A stretch of 64,000 nucleotides of DNA from Halomonas denitrificans (GCA_019800895.1 JAHVKF010000001.1:806001-870000); one strand, 5' to 3'; positions 19,701 to 33,365 are shown, counted from the stretch's first letter. The notes: generated by a model not told the origin, from the letters alone. Made by a program: numbers and translations.

Positions 19701-20093
19701 ATGGCAACCGAACAGTTTTACGGAACCGGCCGCCGCAAGACCTCGACCGCTCGAGTGTTCCTGCGTCGCGGCACCGGCCAGATCATGGTCAACCAGAAGC
19801 CGCTCGACGAGTTCTTCGGCCGCGAAACCGCCCGCATGATCGCGCGGCAGCCGCTGGAACTGGTCGAACTGGCCGACAAGTTCGACATCTACGCCACCGT
19901 GACCGGTGGCGGCACCACGGGCCAGGCCGGCGCACTGCGCCTCGGCGTGTCCCGTGCGCTGACCGAGTACGACGAGAACCTGCGCGGCGAACTGCGCAAG
20001 GCCGGCTTCCTGACTCGCGACGCACGTGCGGTGGAGCGGAAGAAGATCGGTCTGCACAAGGCACGCAAGGCCACCCAGTACTCCAAGCGCTGA
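19701..20093 (+). CDS. rpsI: 30S ribosomal protein S9
   Basis: S9 is a 130-residue small-subunit protein whose C-terminal tail reaches the P-site t[50 protein letters not shown] and the terminal [11 protein letters not shown] are all canonical, including the final Lys-Arg. Co-transcribed with rplM. Confidence 0.98.
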   Translation: MATEQFYGTGRRKTSTARVFLRRGTGQIMVNQKPLDEFFGRETARMIARQPLELVELADKFDIYATVTGGGTTGQAGALRLGVSRALTEYDENLRGELRKAGFLTRDARAVERKKIGLHKARKATQYSKR

Positions 20094-20137
20094 TTCTGCG
20101 GCGTCCTTTCGCCGCTGGCGGCGTTCGGTGCCGCTTC

Positions 20138-20172
20138 GGAATGCTCATGCACCTCCAGTGCACTGCGCTTCC
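20138..20172 (+). repeat. Hairpin with conserved-looking internal loop downstream of rpsI
   Basis: A 35-base element can fold as an outer 4-bp stem (GGAA/TTCC), an unpaired internal loop (TGCTCA opposite CTGCGC), an inner 5-bp stem (TGCAC/GTGCA) and a CTCCA loop. There is no T-tract, so it is not a standard terminator. From memory, very similar elements recur in other GC-rich proteobacteria; that needs a search. Confidence 0.5.
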
Positions 20173-20260
20173 TCAGCGACACCGAGCCTGGCCAGCGACG
20201 AAATGCCACGCGCAGAATCGCCCATTCAGCAAGTCCTGGATGGGCTAACAACGATCCAAA

Positions 20261-20334
20261 TGGGGGATCGTCTAGCGGTAGGACTACGGACTCTGACTCC
20301 GTCAGCGGGGGTTCGAATCCCTCTCCCCCAGCCA
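20261..20334 (+). tRNA. tRNA-Gln (anticodon CTG)
   Basis: A full cloverleaf is readable. The 7-bp acceptor is TGGGGGA with TCCCCCA. The anticodon stem is ACGGA/TCCGT around loop CTCTGAC, with anticodon CTG at 20293-20295. The T-arm is GGGGG-TTCGAAT-CCCTC, and GCCA is encoded at the 3' end. It decodes CAG. It lies 167 bases after rpsI and is followed by a strong terminator. The last 18 bases recur in inverted orientation four times downstream. Confidence 0.97.
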
Positions 20335-20345
20335 CAAAAAAGTAC

Positions 20346-20371
20346 AGCCCGGCTCCCGCCGGGCTTTTTTT
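20346..20371 (+). terminator. Rho-independent terminator of tRNA-Gln
   Basis: AGCCCGGC and GCCGGGCT form an 8-bp perfect stem with a TCCC loop, followed by a run of seven T. The flanking A-run and T-run, and the tRNA tail with its inverted copy, extend the pairing (20317-20340 with 20366-20390), so the element may terminate transcription from both directions. Confidence 0.92.
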
Positions 20372-20512
20372 GTGGCTGGGGGAGAGGGATCGATGCAAGC
20401 GCGAAGCGCGCTGCTACCCGAGCGCAGCGAGGGCAAACCGCAGCGAAGCGGCGGCGCAGTCCATCCCACCGTCAAGAAAGCGCTTGGTCCGAGAGGCCAC
20501 AAGCCCAGACCA

Positions 20513-20536
20513 GCCCGGCACTGCCGGGCATTTTTT
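20513..20536 (+). terminator. Terminator closing array unit 1
   Basis: GCCCGGC, an ACT loop and GCCGGGC are followed by A and six T. The same hairpin is present at the end of the next unit, showing that the duplicated unit includes a terminator. Confidence 0.85.
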
Positions 20537-20676
20537 ATGCGCGTTGGCTGGGGGAGAGGGATCGATGCAAGCGCGAAGCGCGCTGCTACCCGAGCGCCAG
20601 CGAGGGCAAGCCGAAGCGAAGCTGCGGCGCAGTCCATCCCACGCGTTACGAAACGGTTTGGTCGAGAGGCCACCGC

Positions 20677-20698
20677 CCCGGCACTGCCGGGCATTTTT
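20677..20698 (+). terminator. Terminator closing array unit 2
   Basis: CCCGGC-ACT-GCCGGG stem-loop followed by CATTTTTTA, a near-exact copy of the hairpin at 20513-20536. Confidence 0.85.
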
Positions 20699-20975
20699 TA
20701 TGCGCGTTGGCTGGGGGAGAGGGATCGATGCAAGGGAGCTTAGCGACCGCTGCCACCCGAGCGCAGCGAGGGCAAGCCGCAGCGAAGCGAAGGCGCAGTC
20801 CATCCCACCCGTGACGCAATGCTCGGCACGGAAAGAGCGATCCGTCGACCGCCTGAGTCGCCTGCGTGCCGCGCTTTCAGCGGGCTGCGGGAGAGGGATC
20901 GATGCAAGGGAGCGAAGCGAGGGCAAGCCGTAGCGTAGATGCGGCGAAGTCCATCCGAACCGTGAAAGGCCAATC

Positions 20976-20999
20976 GCCTGCATGGCAGGCTCCCACAGG
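20976..20999 (-). repeat. REP-like element (TGTGGGAGC family), minus orientation
   Basis: On the minus strand this reads CCTGTGGGAGCCTGCCATGC, with a short internal palindrome. It faces the copy at 21035-21061, forming an inverted pair between the tRNA array and the next gene. Confidence 0.65.
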
Positions 21000-21034
21000 C
21001 CGTCGGCCGGACGCTGCGAAGGATTGACTTCCTT

Positions 21035-21061
21035 CCTGTGGGAGCGAGCCTTGCTCGCGAA
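21035..21061 (+). repeat. REP-like element (TGTGGGAGC family), plus orientation
   Basis: The element starts CCTGTGGGAGCGAGCC and continues to TTGCTCGCGAA; GCGAGC and GCTCGC pair as a hairpin stem. Related copies are at 49587-49612, 49634-49659 and 58607-58633. Similar elements are well known in Pseudomonas and relatives. Confidence 0.75.
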
Positions 21062-21094
21062 TGGGGTCGCCTGTCAGGCTCCCGCACCCACGAT

Positions 21095-21913
21095 TCAGCT
21101 GCGCCGGAAGCGCAGCGCGAGCACCGCCACCGCCAGTACCAGCAGGACCATCCCCCACCCCCGCATGGCCGGCACCGGCTCGGCCTCCGGCAACACCAGG
21201 GGCTCGAAGTCGACGACCAGCTGCGGCGTCAGCGCCGCGTTCTCGCGGCTCCCGATCCGGCGAGCGTTCTGCGGATTGCCTTCCTCGCCGATCAGGATCC
21301 AGCCGAAGTTCTGCCCGGGATCGTCGACCCACTGCTGGACATCGTCGACCAGGCCGGGCGCGGTGACGAAGGTCACCGGGCCGGTGCCGGAGCCGACCGG
21401 CGCGGTCGAGGACGCGGCGGCCGCGTAGTCGCCGCCGGGCGAGGACCAGGGGACCGTATCGAACTCTCGATGCAGCCAGGTGGCGTCCGGTGCGACCGCC
21501 GGCGCGCCTGCACCGCCCGCTCCCTGCGCCACGGAACCCCCCTCGCCCCAGTCGGCCAGTACGCGGTGCAGCGCCGCATCGAAGCCGGTCGCACCGGGCG
21601 GTACCAGGTCAACCTCGAGCGTGAGTTCGACGCTGTTGACTACAGAACCCGGCGGAATCGCGGACAGATCGAAGCGCATCAGGGCGCGCCGACGCACGTT
21701 TCCGGCATTGACCCCGGTACGGCCGAAAAACAGGTTCGGACCGGCACCGTTCGACAGGTCGCCGGCCGCGCGCTCGTACAGCGTGTTGTCGCGATCGGGG
21801 GCCACGGTGAGCGTGTCGCCGTACACGCTCGACGCGGCGAACGGGACCATCGCTGCCAGCGCAAGCCGCACGAACGGTCGGAGAGAAAAGCGGAAGCCCG
21901 GAGATCGAAACAT
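21095..21913 (-). CDS. DNRLRE-type surface protein with IPTL/PEP-CTERM-like sorting tail
   Basis: This 272-residue exported protein has a signal peptide (LALAAMVPFAASSVYG) and a beta-rich domain resembling the DNRLRE family, with DNTLYERAAGDLSNGAGPN, RRALMRFDLSAIPPGS and a long VELTLEVD strand. The C-terminus is PVPAMRGWGMVLLVLAVAV followed by LALRFRRS. That is a short Pro/Trp-Gly motif, one hydrophobic helix and an Arg cluster, the architecture of IPTL-CTERM/PEP-CTERM sorting signals. It would therefore be processed by an exosortase-like or rhombosortase-like system and displayed or secreted. I chose the ATG at 21913 because GAGG sits 8 bases upstream; a GTG nine bases earlier overlaps that ribosome binding site. 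It is divergent from the DUF1800 gene. The function is unknown. Confidence 0.78.
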   Translation of the reverse strand: MFRSPGFRFSLRPFVRLALAAMVPFAASSVYGDTLTVAPDRDNTLYERAAGDLSNGAGPNLFFGRTGVNAGNVRRRALMRFDLSAIPPGSVVNSVELTLEVDLVPPGATGFDAALHRVLADWGEGGSVAQGAGGAGAPAVAPDATWLHREFDTVPWSSPGGDYAAAASSTAPVGSGTGPVTFVTAPGLVDDVQQWVDDPGQNFGWILIGEEGNPQNARRIGSRENAALTPQLVVDFEPLVLPEAEPVPAMRGWGMVLLVLAVAVLALRFRRS

Positions 21914-21988
21914 GTGACGCACCTCAAGATTCGTGATCGATTACGCGGAGTCTCTCCGCAAACCCGTGAAAAATCGAAGGTTTCGAGA

Positions 21989-22017
21989 TTGAACGGGTTC
22001 GGGCCGCAGGGTATGTT
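21989..22017 (+). promoter_or_regulatory. Predicted sigma-70 promoter of DUF1800-DUF1501 operon
   Basis: TTGAAC at 21989-21994, a 17-base spacer and TATGTT at 22012-22017 form a good sigma-70 promoter about 75 bases before the first ATG of the operon. Confidence 0.6.
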
Positions 22018-22090
22018 AGACCGATCAGCGATCGATCCGCACGACGAATCGATCACGGAAGGGGGGAATTCAGCATGGACCAGGAACGCC

Positions 22091-23899
<1,809 letters not shown>

Positions 23900-23909
23900 G
23901 CGGAGACCC

Positions 23910-25343
23910 ATGATGAATCGAATCAATCGACGTACCTTCCTGACCGGCAGCGCGGCTGCGGCGGCCGCCACGATGACCCCGGGCCTGAGCTTCGCCGGCG
24001 CCAAGGGCGGCACCAACGACGAGGTGCTGATCTACGTGTTCCTGCGCGGCGGCATCGATGGCCTGAGCCTCTACGCACCCGGCGCCGGCCATCCGGATCG
24101 CGGGTTCTACGAGAGCCTCCGCCCCAGCGCGAGTGTCCGGCTGCCGACCGGCGGTCCGGGCGCGATGCTGTCCCTGAACAACGGTGATGGCTTCGGCCTG
24201 AACAGCGCCGCGGATCCGTTGCGCGACCTGTGGGACGACGGCGACCTGGCGATCGTCCACGCCACCGGTCTCCCGATCGTCAACCGCAGCCACTTCGAAG
24301 CCGAACGCTTCATCGAGCTCGGCACCCCGGGCGCCACCGAAGGGCTGCCCCCGGGCCAGGGGCCGATCGACGGCGTACGCACGACATCGACCGGCTGGCT
24401 GACCCGTCACCTGGCCTCGGCGGACAACCTCCCCCCGACGATGACCATGCCGGTCGTGGCAACCGAGAGCCAGACCACGCTCTCGCTGACCAACGAACCC
24501 GCTGCCGTCACGCTCCGCTACCCGAGCGACTTCGACCTGTCGACCTTCTCCCAGTTCGAGGAGCAGGTCGAGGATCGACTGGCGAGCATCTACGCCGCGG
24601 ACGGAAGCGATATCGGCATCGCCGGCGAGCAGGCCATGATCGCCCAGGCGCTGATCGAGAACGTGTTCGACACCAGCAACAAGGACTACAACATCGCCCT
24701 GGGCGTGCCCTACCCGGTCCGTGATGCGAGCAACAACCTCGAGAGCATCAGCGACAAGCTGATCACGCTGGCGCGCCTGATCAAGGCCGGACTGGACCTG
24801 CGCATCGCCCAGGTCGACTACGGCGGTTGGGACGACCACACGGACCAGGGCTCGCTTCCGATGGGCACCGGCGGCTCAAGCGGTCGGTACCACGACCGAC
24901 TGGACCGGCTGTCCCGGGCGGTCAACGCGTTCTGGGCGGACATGGCCGGCCAGTTCGACGCCAGCCCCGACCGCCGGAACAAGGTCACGGTGGTGTTCCA
25001 CAGCGAGTTCGGCCGCCGCGCCTACAACAACAACGACAACGGCACCGATCATGGTTCGGGCAACCCCATGATGCTCCTGGGCGGCAACGTCAACGGCGGC
25101 CAGTTCCACGGCACCTGGCCGGGCATGGCGCCGGGCGACCTGTACCAGGGCAACGACCTCCGGTCGACCAACGACTTCCGCCGCATCCTCAGCGAAGTCC
25201 TGATCCGGCGCCAGGGCAACCCGAACCTCGGGATGATCTTCCCCTACTACTACAACTACCAGCCGATGGGCGTGGTCAACGGACCCGACCAGCTGCCGAA
25301 CTACGGCCCCAACGACGAAATCACCGTCGACGGCTTCGAGTAG
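23910..25343 (+). CDS. Tat-exported DUF1501 family protein (alkaline-phosphatase-superfamily-like)
   Basis: This 477-residue protein has a twin-arginine signal (NRINRRTFLTGSAAAAAA) and the DUF1501 core, which is related to sulfatases and alkaline phosphatases. VLIYVFLRGGIDGLSLYAPG near the N-terminus, YGGWDDHTDQG (about residue 308), VFHSEFGRRAYNNN (about 363) and DHGSGNPMMLLGG (about 380) hold the Asp, His and Glu residues expected for metal ligands. The C-terminus TVDGFE resembles a tail I recall on other secreted proteins of related bacteria (recollection only). It is translationally close to the DUF1800 gene. Substrate unknown. Confidence 0.9.
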   Translation: MMNRINRRTFLTGSAAAAAATMTPGLSFAGAKGGTNDEVLIYVFLRGGIDGLSLYAPGAGHPDRGFYESLRPSASVRLPTGGPGAMLSLNNGDGFGLNSAADPLRDLWDDGDLAIVHATGLPIVNRSHFEAERFIELGTPGATEGLPPGQGPIDGVRTTSTGWLTRHLASADNLPPTMTMPVVATESQTTLSLTNEPAAVTLRYPSDFDLSTFSQFEEQVEDRLASIYAADGSDIGIAGEQAMIAQALIENVFDTSNKDYNIALGVPYPVRDASNNLESISDKLITLARLIKAGLDLRIAQVDYGGWDDHTDQGSLPMGTGGSSGRYHDRLDRLSRAVNAFWADMAGQFDASPDRRNKVTVVFHSEFGRRAYNNNDNGTDHGSGNPMMLLGGNVNGGQFHGTWPGMAPGDLYQGNDLRSTNDFRRILSEVLIRRQGNPNLGMIFPYYYNYQPMGVVNGPDQLPNYGPNDEITVDGFE

Positions 25344-25350
25344 ACCCCGC

Positions 25351-25378
25351 AGCCGCCCGGGATCGTTCCCGGGCGGCT
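25351..25378. terminator. Perfect 12-bp hairpin between convergent genes
   Basis: AGCCGCCCGGGA and TCCCGGGCGGCT pair perfectly around a TCGT loop, 7 bases after the DUF1501 stop and 10 before the queA stop. There is no T-tract on either strand, but position and strength suggest a bidirectional terminator or processing structure. Confidence 0.6.
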
Positions 25379-25388
25379 CTCCGGACCT

Positions 25389-26414
25389 TCAGACAATCAG
25401 CATCGCGTCGCCGTAGCTGAAGAAGCGATAGCGCGCTTCGACCGCATGGGCGTAGGCGCGCAGGACCGATTCGCGGCCGGCGAACGCCGAGACCAGCATC
25501 ACCAGGGTCGATCCGGGCAGGTGGAAGTTGGTGATCATGCCGTCGACCGCGCGGAACCGGTATCCGGGGTAGATGAACAGCCGGCTGTCGCCGGTGAACG
25601 GTTTCAATTCACCGTCCGATGCCGCGGTTTCCAGCGAACGGACCGCGGTCGTGCCGACCGCGATCACCCGTCCGCCGGCGGCCCGGGTGGCGACGATCCG
25701 GTCGACCAGGTCCTGCGAGACATCCAGCCATTCCGGATGCATCCGGTGATCCTCGACCCGTTCCACCCGGACCGGCTGGAACGTTCCTGCACCGACGTGC
25801 AGGGTGCAGAACGCGCGACCGATTCCCCGTGCGTCCAGCGCCGCGAGCAGGGCCTCGTCGAAATGCAACCCGGCGGTCGGCGCCGCGACGGCGCCCGGCT
25901 TCCGGCCGTAGACCGTCTGGTAGCGCTCGCGGTCCGAGGCGTCGTCCTCGCGAGCGATGTACGGCGGCAACGGCATGTGTCCGTGGGCATGGAGCAGCTC
26001 GATCCAGTCCGCCGCGGGATCGACCAGCCGAATACGCCAGAACTCGTCGACCCTTCCTTCGACCTCCGCCTCGCACTCGGCGCCCTCGATGAGGATCCGG
26101 GCACCCGCAGCGGGCTTCCGGTTGACTCCGAGCTGGGCCAGGGCGGTGGTCGCATCGATCACGCGTTCGACCAGGAGTTCGACGCGGCCGCCGGTGGCCT
26201 TCCGCGCATGCAGGCGCGCGGGAATCACCCGGGTGTCGTTGAACACCAGCAGATCGCCGGGATCGAGCAATTCGAGCAGGTCCCGGAAGGAGCGATCGAC
26301 CGTCTCGCCGCTGGTCCGGTCGAGGACCAGCAGGCGGCTGTCGGATCGGCCCGGCAGCGGCTGCTGCGCGATCAGTTCCTCGGGCAGTTCGAAGTCGAAA
26401 TCGGCTACGTCCAT
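25389..26414 (-). CDS. queA: S-adenosylmethionine:tRNA ribosyltransferase-isomerase QueA
   Basis: QueA transfers the ribosyl part of SAM to preQ1 at the tRNA wobble position, making epoxyqueuosine. The 341-residue product begins [21 protein letters not shown] and contains [40 protein letters not shown] and the C-terminal [18 protein letters not shown], all standard. The ATG at 26414 is used because upstream codons show no similarity. It is divergent from kynU. The tgt gene, often downstream of queA, is not in the window. Confidence 0.96.
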   Translation of the reverse strand: MDVADFDFELPEELIAQQPLPGRSDSRLLVLDRTSGETVDRSFRDLLELLDPGDLLVFNDTRVIPARLHARKATGGRVELLVERVIDATTALAQLGVNRKPAAGARILIEGAECEAEVEGRVDEFWRIRLVDPAADWIELLHAHGHMPLPPYIAREDDASDRERYQTVYGRKPGAVAAPTAGLHFDEALLAALDARGIGRAFCTLHVGAGTFQPVRVERVEDHRMHPEWLDVSQDLVDRIVATRAAGGRVIAVGTTAVRSLETAASDGELKPFTGDSRLFIYPGYRFRAVDGMITNFHLPGSTLVMLVSAFAGRESVLRAYAHAVEARYRFFSYGDAMLIV

Positions 26415-26523
26415 CGTGCGCTCCGTCGGTTCGCCACGGATTGTACCGAGCGTCGCGGCCCAGTCCCGCAGCGTTCGCTCGAATCTGGCATCCTGTCGGC
26501 TTTCCCAGGTATGGATCTCACCC

Positions 26524-27741
26524 ATGCAGACCGCCGCGTTTCGCGACCGTTTCGCGTTTCCTCGCCATGGCCGAGACGGCCGGAAGACCTATTTCTGCGG
26601 AAACTCGCTCGGCCTGATGCCCGATAGCGCGCGCGCCGCGGTGGAGAAGGAGCTGAAGCGCTGGGCCGACCTGGGCGTCGACGGCCACTTCGACGGCGAC
26701 CCCGCATGGCTCGGGTACCACCGCCAGTGCACCGATGTGCTGGCTCGCCTCGCGGGCGCCCGTCCGCGCGACGTCGTCGCCATGGGCGCCTTGACCGTCA
26801 ACCTGCACCTGCTCATGACCAGCTTCTACCGGCCCGACGGGCGCAAGCGCAAGATCCTGATCGAGCGCGGCGCGTTCCCGTCCGACCGCTATGCCGTGGT
26901 CTCGCAGCTGCTCCTGCACGGGTACGGCGAGGACGACCTGATCGAGGTCGACCCCGGCGAAGACGGGCTGATCGACGACGCGCGGGTGGCCGAACTCATC
27001 CGGGCCCGGGCCGACGAGATCGCGCTGGTCCTGTGGCCCGGTGTCCAGTACGCCACGGGCCAGCGATTCGACTGCGGCCTGATCGGCCGCGCGGCCCATG
27101 AGGCCGGAGTACCGATCGGACTGGACCTGGCGCACGCGATGGGCAACGTGCCGCTCGCGCTCGAGGACTGGCAGGTCGACTTCGCGGCCTGGTGCAGCTA
27201 CAAGTACCTGAATGCCGGCCCCGGCGCGGTCGCGGGCCTGTTCGTCCATCCCCGCCACGCGGACTTCGACGGTCCCCGCCTGGCCGGCTGGTGGGGTCAC
27301 GACGAATCGACCCGCTTCGTCATGGGCCCCGACTTCGAGCCGATCCGCGGCGCCGAGGGCTGGCAGGTTTCGGGCGCTCCCGTGCTCAATCTGGCGGCCC
27401 TGCGCGGTGCGCTGGACATCTATCGCGAGGCCGACATCGACAGCTTGCAGGACGCCGAAACCGACCTGACCGCGCATCTCATGGCCGCCGTGGACAACCT
27501 GCCCGGGCAGCCGTTGAAGATCGTCACGCCACGCGAGCGCCCGCGCCGCGGGTGCCAGGTCTCGATCGCCGTTCGTGCCGGCCGCGAGGCCGGGCGGGCG
27601 CTGTTCGACCGGCTGCAGGACGCGGGCGTGGTCGGCGACTGGCGCGAACCCGACATCATCCGCATTTCGCCGAACCCGCTGTACAACTCGATCGAAGACG
27701 TGGAGCGGCTGATCGCGCTTCTGGACGAGTTTTCAGGCTGA
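26524..27741 (+). CDS. kynU: Kynureninase KynU
   Basis: KynU cleaves kynurenine to anthranilate and alanine using pyridoxal phosphate, in tryptophan degradation. The 405-residue fold-type-I enzyme shows [11 protein letters not shown] at the N-terminus, [10 protein letters not shown] with the cofactor-binding Asp, [13 protein letters not shown] with the Schiff-base lysine near residue 227, and RGCQVSI and [11 protein letters not shown] at the end. ATG at 26524. No other kynurenine-pathway gene is in the window. Confidence 0.94.
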   Translation: MQTAAFRDRFAFPRHGRDGRKTYFCGNSLGLMPDSARAAVEKELKRWADLGVDGHFDGDPAWLGYHRQCTDVLARLAGARPRDVVAMGALTVNLHLLMTSFYRPDGRKRKILIERGAFPSDRYAVVSQLLLHGYGEDDLIEVDPGEDGLIDDARVAELIRARADEIALVLWPGVQYATGQRFDCGLIGRAAHEAGVPIGLDLAHAMGNVPLALEDWQVDFAAWCSYKYLNAGPGAVAGLFVHPRHADFDGPRLAGWWGHDESTRFVMGPDFEPIRGAEGWQVSGAPVLNLAALRGALDIYREADIDSLQDAETDLTAHLMAAVDNLPGQPLKIVTPRERPRRGCQVSIAVRAGREAGRALFDRLQDAGVVGDWREPDIIRISPNPLYNSIEDVERLIALLDEFSG

Positions 27742-27780
27742 GCGGCTCGGCGAGCGGTCCGGCGATCGCCGGGCCGCGGT

Positions 27781-28470
27781 TCAGCCTCCGCCGGGCGCGT
27801 CGCGGTACAGGCCGTGCTTGCGGACGTACGCCAGCACCGTCGAAGGCAGCAGGAATCGCGGATCGCGGCCCCCGGCAAGCTGGGCGCGGATGTCGGTGGA
27901 CGAGATCGCGAGGCAGGTGACGTCGACCCGGCAGAGTCGACCGGCCGGCGCGCCCATCAGGTCCTGCGGCGTCGGCACCCAGCGTCCCTCGAAGGCCTCG
28001 AGTACGGCATCGGAATACCTCGGCTCGGATTCCGGCCGCGTCATCACCAGCAGGTGGGCCAGGTCGAGCAACGCGTGCCAGCGGTGCCAGCCGTCGAGCT
28101 GGTTGGCCGCATCCTGGCCCAGGCAGAGCACGACGGGGAGGTCGCCGGCCTCGTCCCGAACGCTGGCCAGCGTGTCCACCATGTACGACGGACCGGCGCG
28201 CTGGACTTCCCGGTCGTCGACGGACAGGTCGGCGTAGGGTGCGAGCGCCAGCTCCAGCATCGCCAAGCGATGACGCGGCTCGGCCCAGGTTGCATCGCGG
28301 TGCGGCGGAACGCCGGCCGGGAGCAGCCTGAAATCCGTCACCCCGAGCCGTTCCGAGACCTCGGCGGCCGCGCGCAGGTGGCCGTAATGGACCGGATCGA
28401 AGGTACCCCCGAAGATCGCGATCGCCCGGTTCACGGACGGGCTCACGGTACGATCGTCGCTTCGGCTCAT
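27781..28470 (-). CDS. nadD: Nicotinate-nucleotide adenylyltransferase NadD
   Basis: NadD adenylates nicotinate mononucleotide in NAD synthesis. The nucleotidyltransferase motif GGTFDPVHYGHL is at about residues 24-35 and ISSTDIRAQL near the C-terminus is the second family motif. At 229 residues it is normal. Start ATG at 28470 overlaps the holA stop (ATGA); an internal GTG 27 bases further in is an alternative. It is the last gene of leuS-lptE-holA-nadD. rsfS, which often follows, is not seen. Confidence 0.95.
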   Translation of the reverse strand: MSRSDDRTVSPSVNRAIAIFGGTFDPVHYGHLRAAAEVSERLGVTDFRLLPAGVPPHRDATWAEPRHRLAMLELALAPYADLSVDDREVQRAGPSYMVDTLASVRDEAGDLPVVLCLGQDAANQLDGWHRWHALLDLAHLLVMTRPESEPRYSDAVLEAFEGRWVPTPQDLMGAPAGRLCRVDVTCLAISSTDIRAQLAGGRDPRFLLPSTVLAYVRKHGLYRDAPGGG

Positions 28471-29485
28471 GCCGCCCGTCCAGGCCGCGACGGCGACGCG
28501 GCGAGCGAAACGCAGAGGCGTTCGAGCTCGACCCAGAAATCGCCGAAGGCCCGTCCCTTGGAGATCGAATCCAGGCGGGCCAGCGTACCGATCGCGCGGT
28601 CGAGACGCGCCGGACCCTGGCGCCGGATGCAGGCCTGGATGGGGCCCTGCCGGGCCTTCCACACGCGTAGGGCGTTGAACACCCGGCCGATCGGTTCATG
28701 CGCACTGCGATGGGCGACTTCGCGGGCGATCTCCAGTTCACGGCCCAGCGCCCACAGCACGGCCGGCGGCGGCGCATCGGTCTCGCGCAGGCCGCGAATG
28801 CAGCGCAGCGCAGGGCCCGGCTGACCGCCGAGCACCAGGTCGGTCAAGCGGAACCCGTCGAAGCGTGCATTGTCGGCCACCGCCTCCTGCACTGTCTCCA
28901 GGTTCAGCGTGCCGCCGGGAAACAGCAGCGCGAGCCGATCGACCTCCTGCGCCGCAGCGAGCAGGTTGCCCTCGAGCCGCGCGGCGAGGAAGCGAGCCGC
29001 CTCGCCGTCCAGCGCCAGCCCGCGGCTGCGGACCCGCTGGTCGATCCACTGCGGCAGGCGATCGGGCTTGACCGCCCAGCAGGGCACGTAGACACCGGCG
29101 CCGTCGATCGCCTTGAACCAGGCCGCCTTTTCCTGGTTCAGCTCCCAGGCGTCGCAGATCACCAGCAGGATGTCGTCACGCGCCTCGTCGATCCAGCCGC
29201 GCAGTACCTTGCCGCCTTCGGCGCCGGGCTTTCCGGTCGGCAGGCGGAGCTCGACCAGGCGCTGGCTGGCGAACAACGACCCGGTCTCGGTGGCGCGGGC
29301 CAGTTCGCTCCAGTCGAAGCGGCCATCGGCGCTCAGGCGAATCCGCTCGGCGACACCGGCCCGGCGCGCGGCCTCGCGGATCGCGTCGCAGGCCTCCTCG
29401 ACCAGCAGGCGCTCCGGACCCGCCACCAGGTAGACCGGCGCCAGTCCGCGCTGGAGCGCTTCCGGCAGCCGTTCGGGGAACGACT

Positions 29486-29489
<4 letters not shown>
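28467..29489 (-). CDS. holA: DNA polymerase III delta subunit HolA
   Basis: HolA is the wrench subunit of the clamp loader that opens the beta clamp. The 340-residue product starts with LPEALQRGLAPVYLVAGPE and contains LVELRLPTGKPG, an AAA-like domain without a usable Walker A, as in the family, and the helical collar domain at the C-terminus. The start is GTG at 29489, overlapping the lptE stop (GTGA). Confidence 0.93.
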
Positions 29490-32745
<3,256 letters not shown>

Positions 32746-33303
32746 TCAGCTGTCGTCGCCGTCGGTCAGCTCGTTCCAGTTCTCTTCGAGGTTCTCCATC
32801 GCCTCGGACGCGCGTTCGCGGAAGTCGTCCCAGCGGTCGCCGCTGTACTCGCGGGCGTTCTCCAGCGCTTCGGCAGCCGCTTCACGGGCCTCGGCCGCTT
32901 CTTCCTTCAGCTCGTTCCAGGCCTCGGAGCCTTCTTCCAGCCCCGAGTCCAGCGCGGCGCGGGTCTTCTCGTTGGCGGTCTGCGCCAGCTCGACGGCGCG
33001 CGCCCAGGCGGCCTCGGCCCCTTCGGCCACGTCGTTGGCCATGTCGTTCATCGCATCGCCGGCATCGTCGGCCATCTCGCGCATCCGGTCGCCGGCATCG
33101 TCGGCGGCGTCTTCCATCTCGTCACCGGCTTCGTCAGCCTCTTCCATCGCGTCTTCGTAGATGGTCTCGACCGCTTCACCGGTTTCCTCGGCAGCGTCCT
33201 CGATCGCCTGGCCGGCTTCTTCCATGCTGTCTTCGGGCTCGTCGGACTGGCAACCGGCCAGCACCAGGCCCGCGCTCATCAATGCAATCAACCAGATCTT
33301 CAT
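32746..33303 (-). CDS. Acidic, helical repeat lipoprotein of unknown function
   Basis: This 185-residue lipoprotein (lipobox LVLAGC, Cys at about residue 18) has a mature part that is almost entirely Ala, Glu, Asp and Met. Loose repeats such as DAADDAGDRMREMADDAGDA give way to longer amphipathic stretches (AREAAAEALENAREYSGDRW). It should form long negatively charged helices, comparable in style to LEA- or apolipoprotein-like proteins, anchored to a membrane. ATG at 33303 with GGGAG about 10 bases upstream. No family is assigned. It has its own terminator and may be monocistronic. Confidence 0.8.
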   Translation of the reverse strand: MKIWLIALMSAGLVLAGCQSDEPEDSMEEAGQAIEDAAEETGEAVETIYEDAMEEADEAGDEMEDAADDAGDRMREMADDAGDAMNDMANDVAEGAEAAWARAVELAQTANEKTRAALDSGLEEGSEAWNELKEEAAEAREAAAEALENAREYSGDRWDDFRERASEAMENLEENWNELTDGDDS

Positions 33304-33365
33304 TTCGTGGGTACTCCCTGCATTCATGCTGAGGTGGCCCGATAGCTTACCGCGTTCCACGCCGG

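Larger units (their letters stand above)
20373..20962 (+). repeat. Tandem array of four units opening with inverted tRNA-Gln 3' ends
   Basis: Four diverged units start at 20373, 20545, 20708 and 20882 (spacing 172, 163 and 174 bases). Each opens with TGGCTGGGGGAGAGGGAT, the exact reverse complement of tRNA bases 20317-20334 (unit 4 is degenerate). A GC-rich segment containing CGATGCAAG, CCCGAGCGCAGCGAGGGCAA and GCGCAGTCCATCCCA follows. A less conserved part comes next, and units 1 and 2 close with the same hairpin terminator (GCCCGGC-ACT-GCCGGGC plus T-tract). No protein family is evident in any frame. The four-fold reuse of a tRNA tail next to the tRNA suggests successive duplication or repeated insertion at this site. 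Confidence 0.85.

Noticed and set aside
20317-20390. tRNA-tail copies considered as attL/attR of an integrated element
   Set aside because: The copies are inverted relative to the tRNA and no integrase gene is present. Attachment sites would be direct repeats.
19889-20398. Minus-strand frame containing GGEGFEPPLTESESVVLPL
   Set aside because: This is the well-known spurious translation of an antisense tRNA-Gln gene, not a protein.
20373-20962. Repeat array considered as CRISPR
   Set aside because: Units are about 170 bases with internal terminators and diverged copies. There are no short identical repeats, no uniform spacers and no cas genes.
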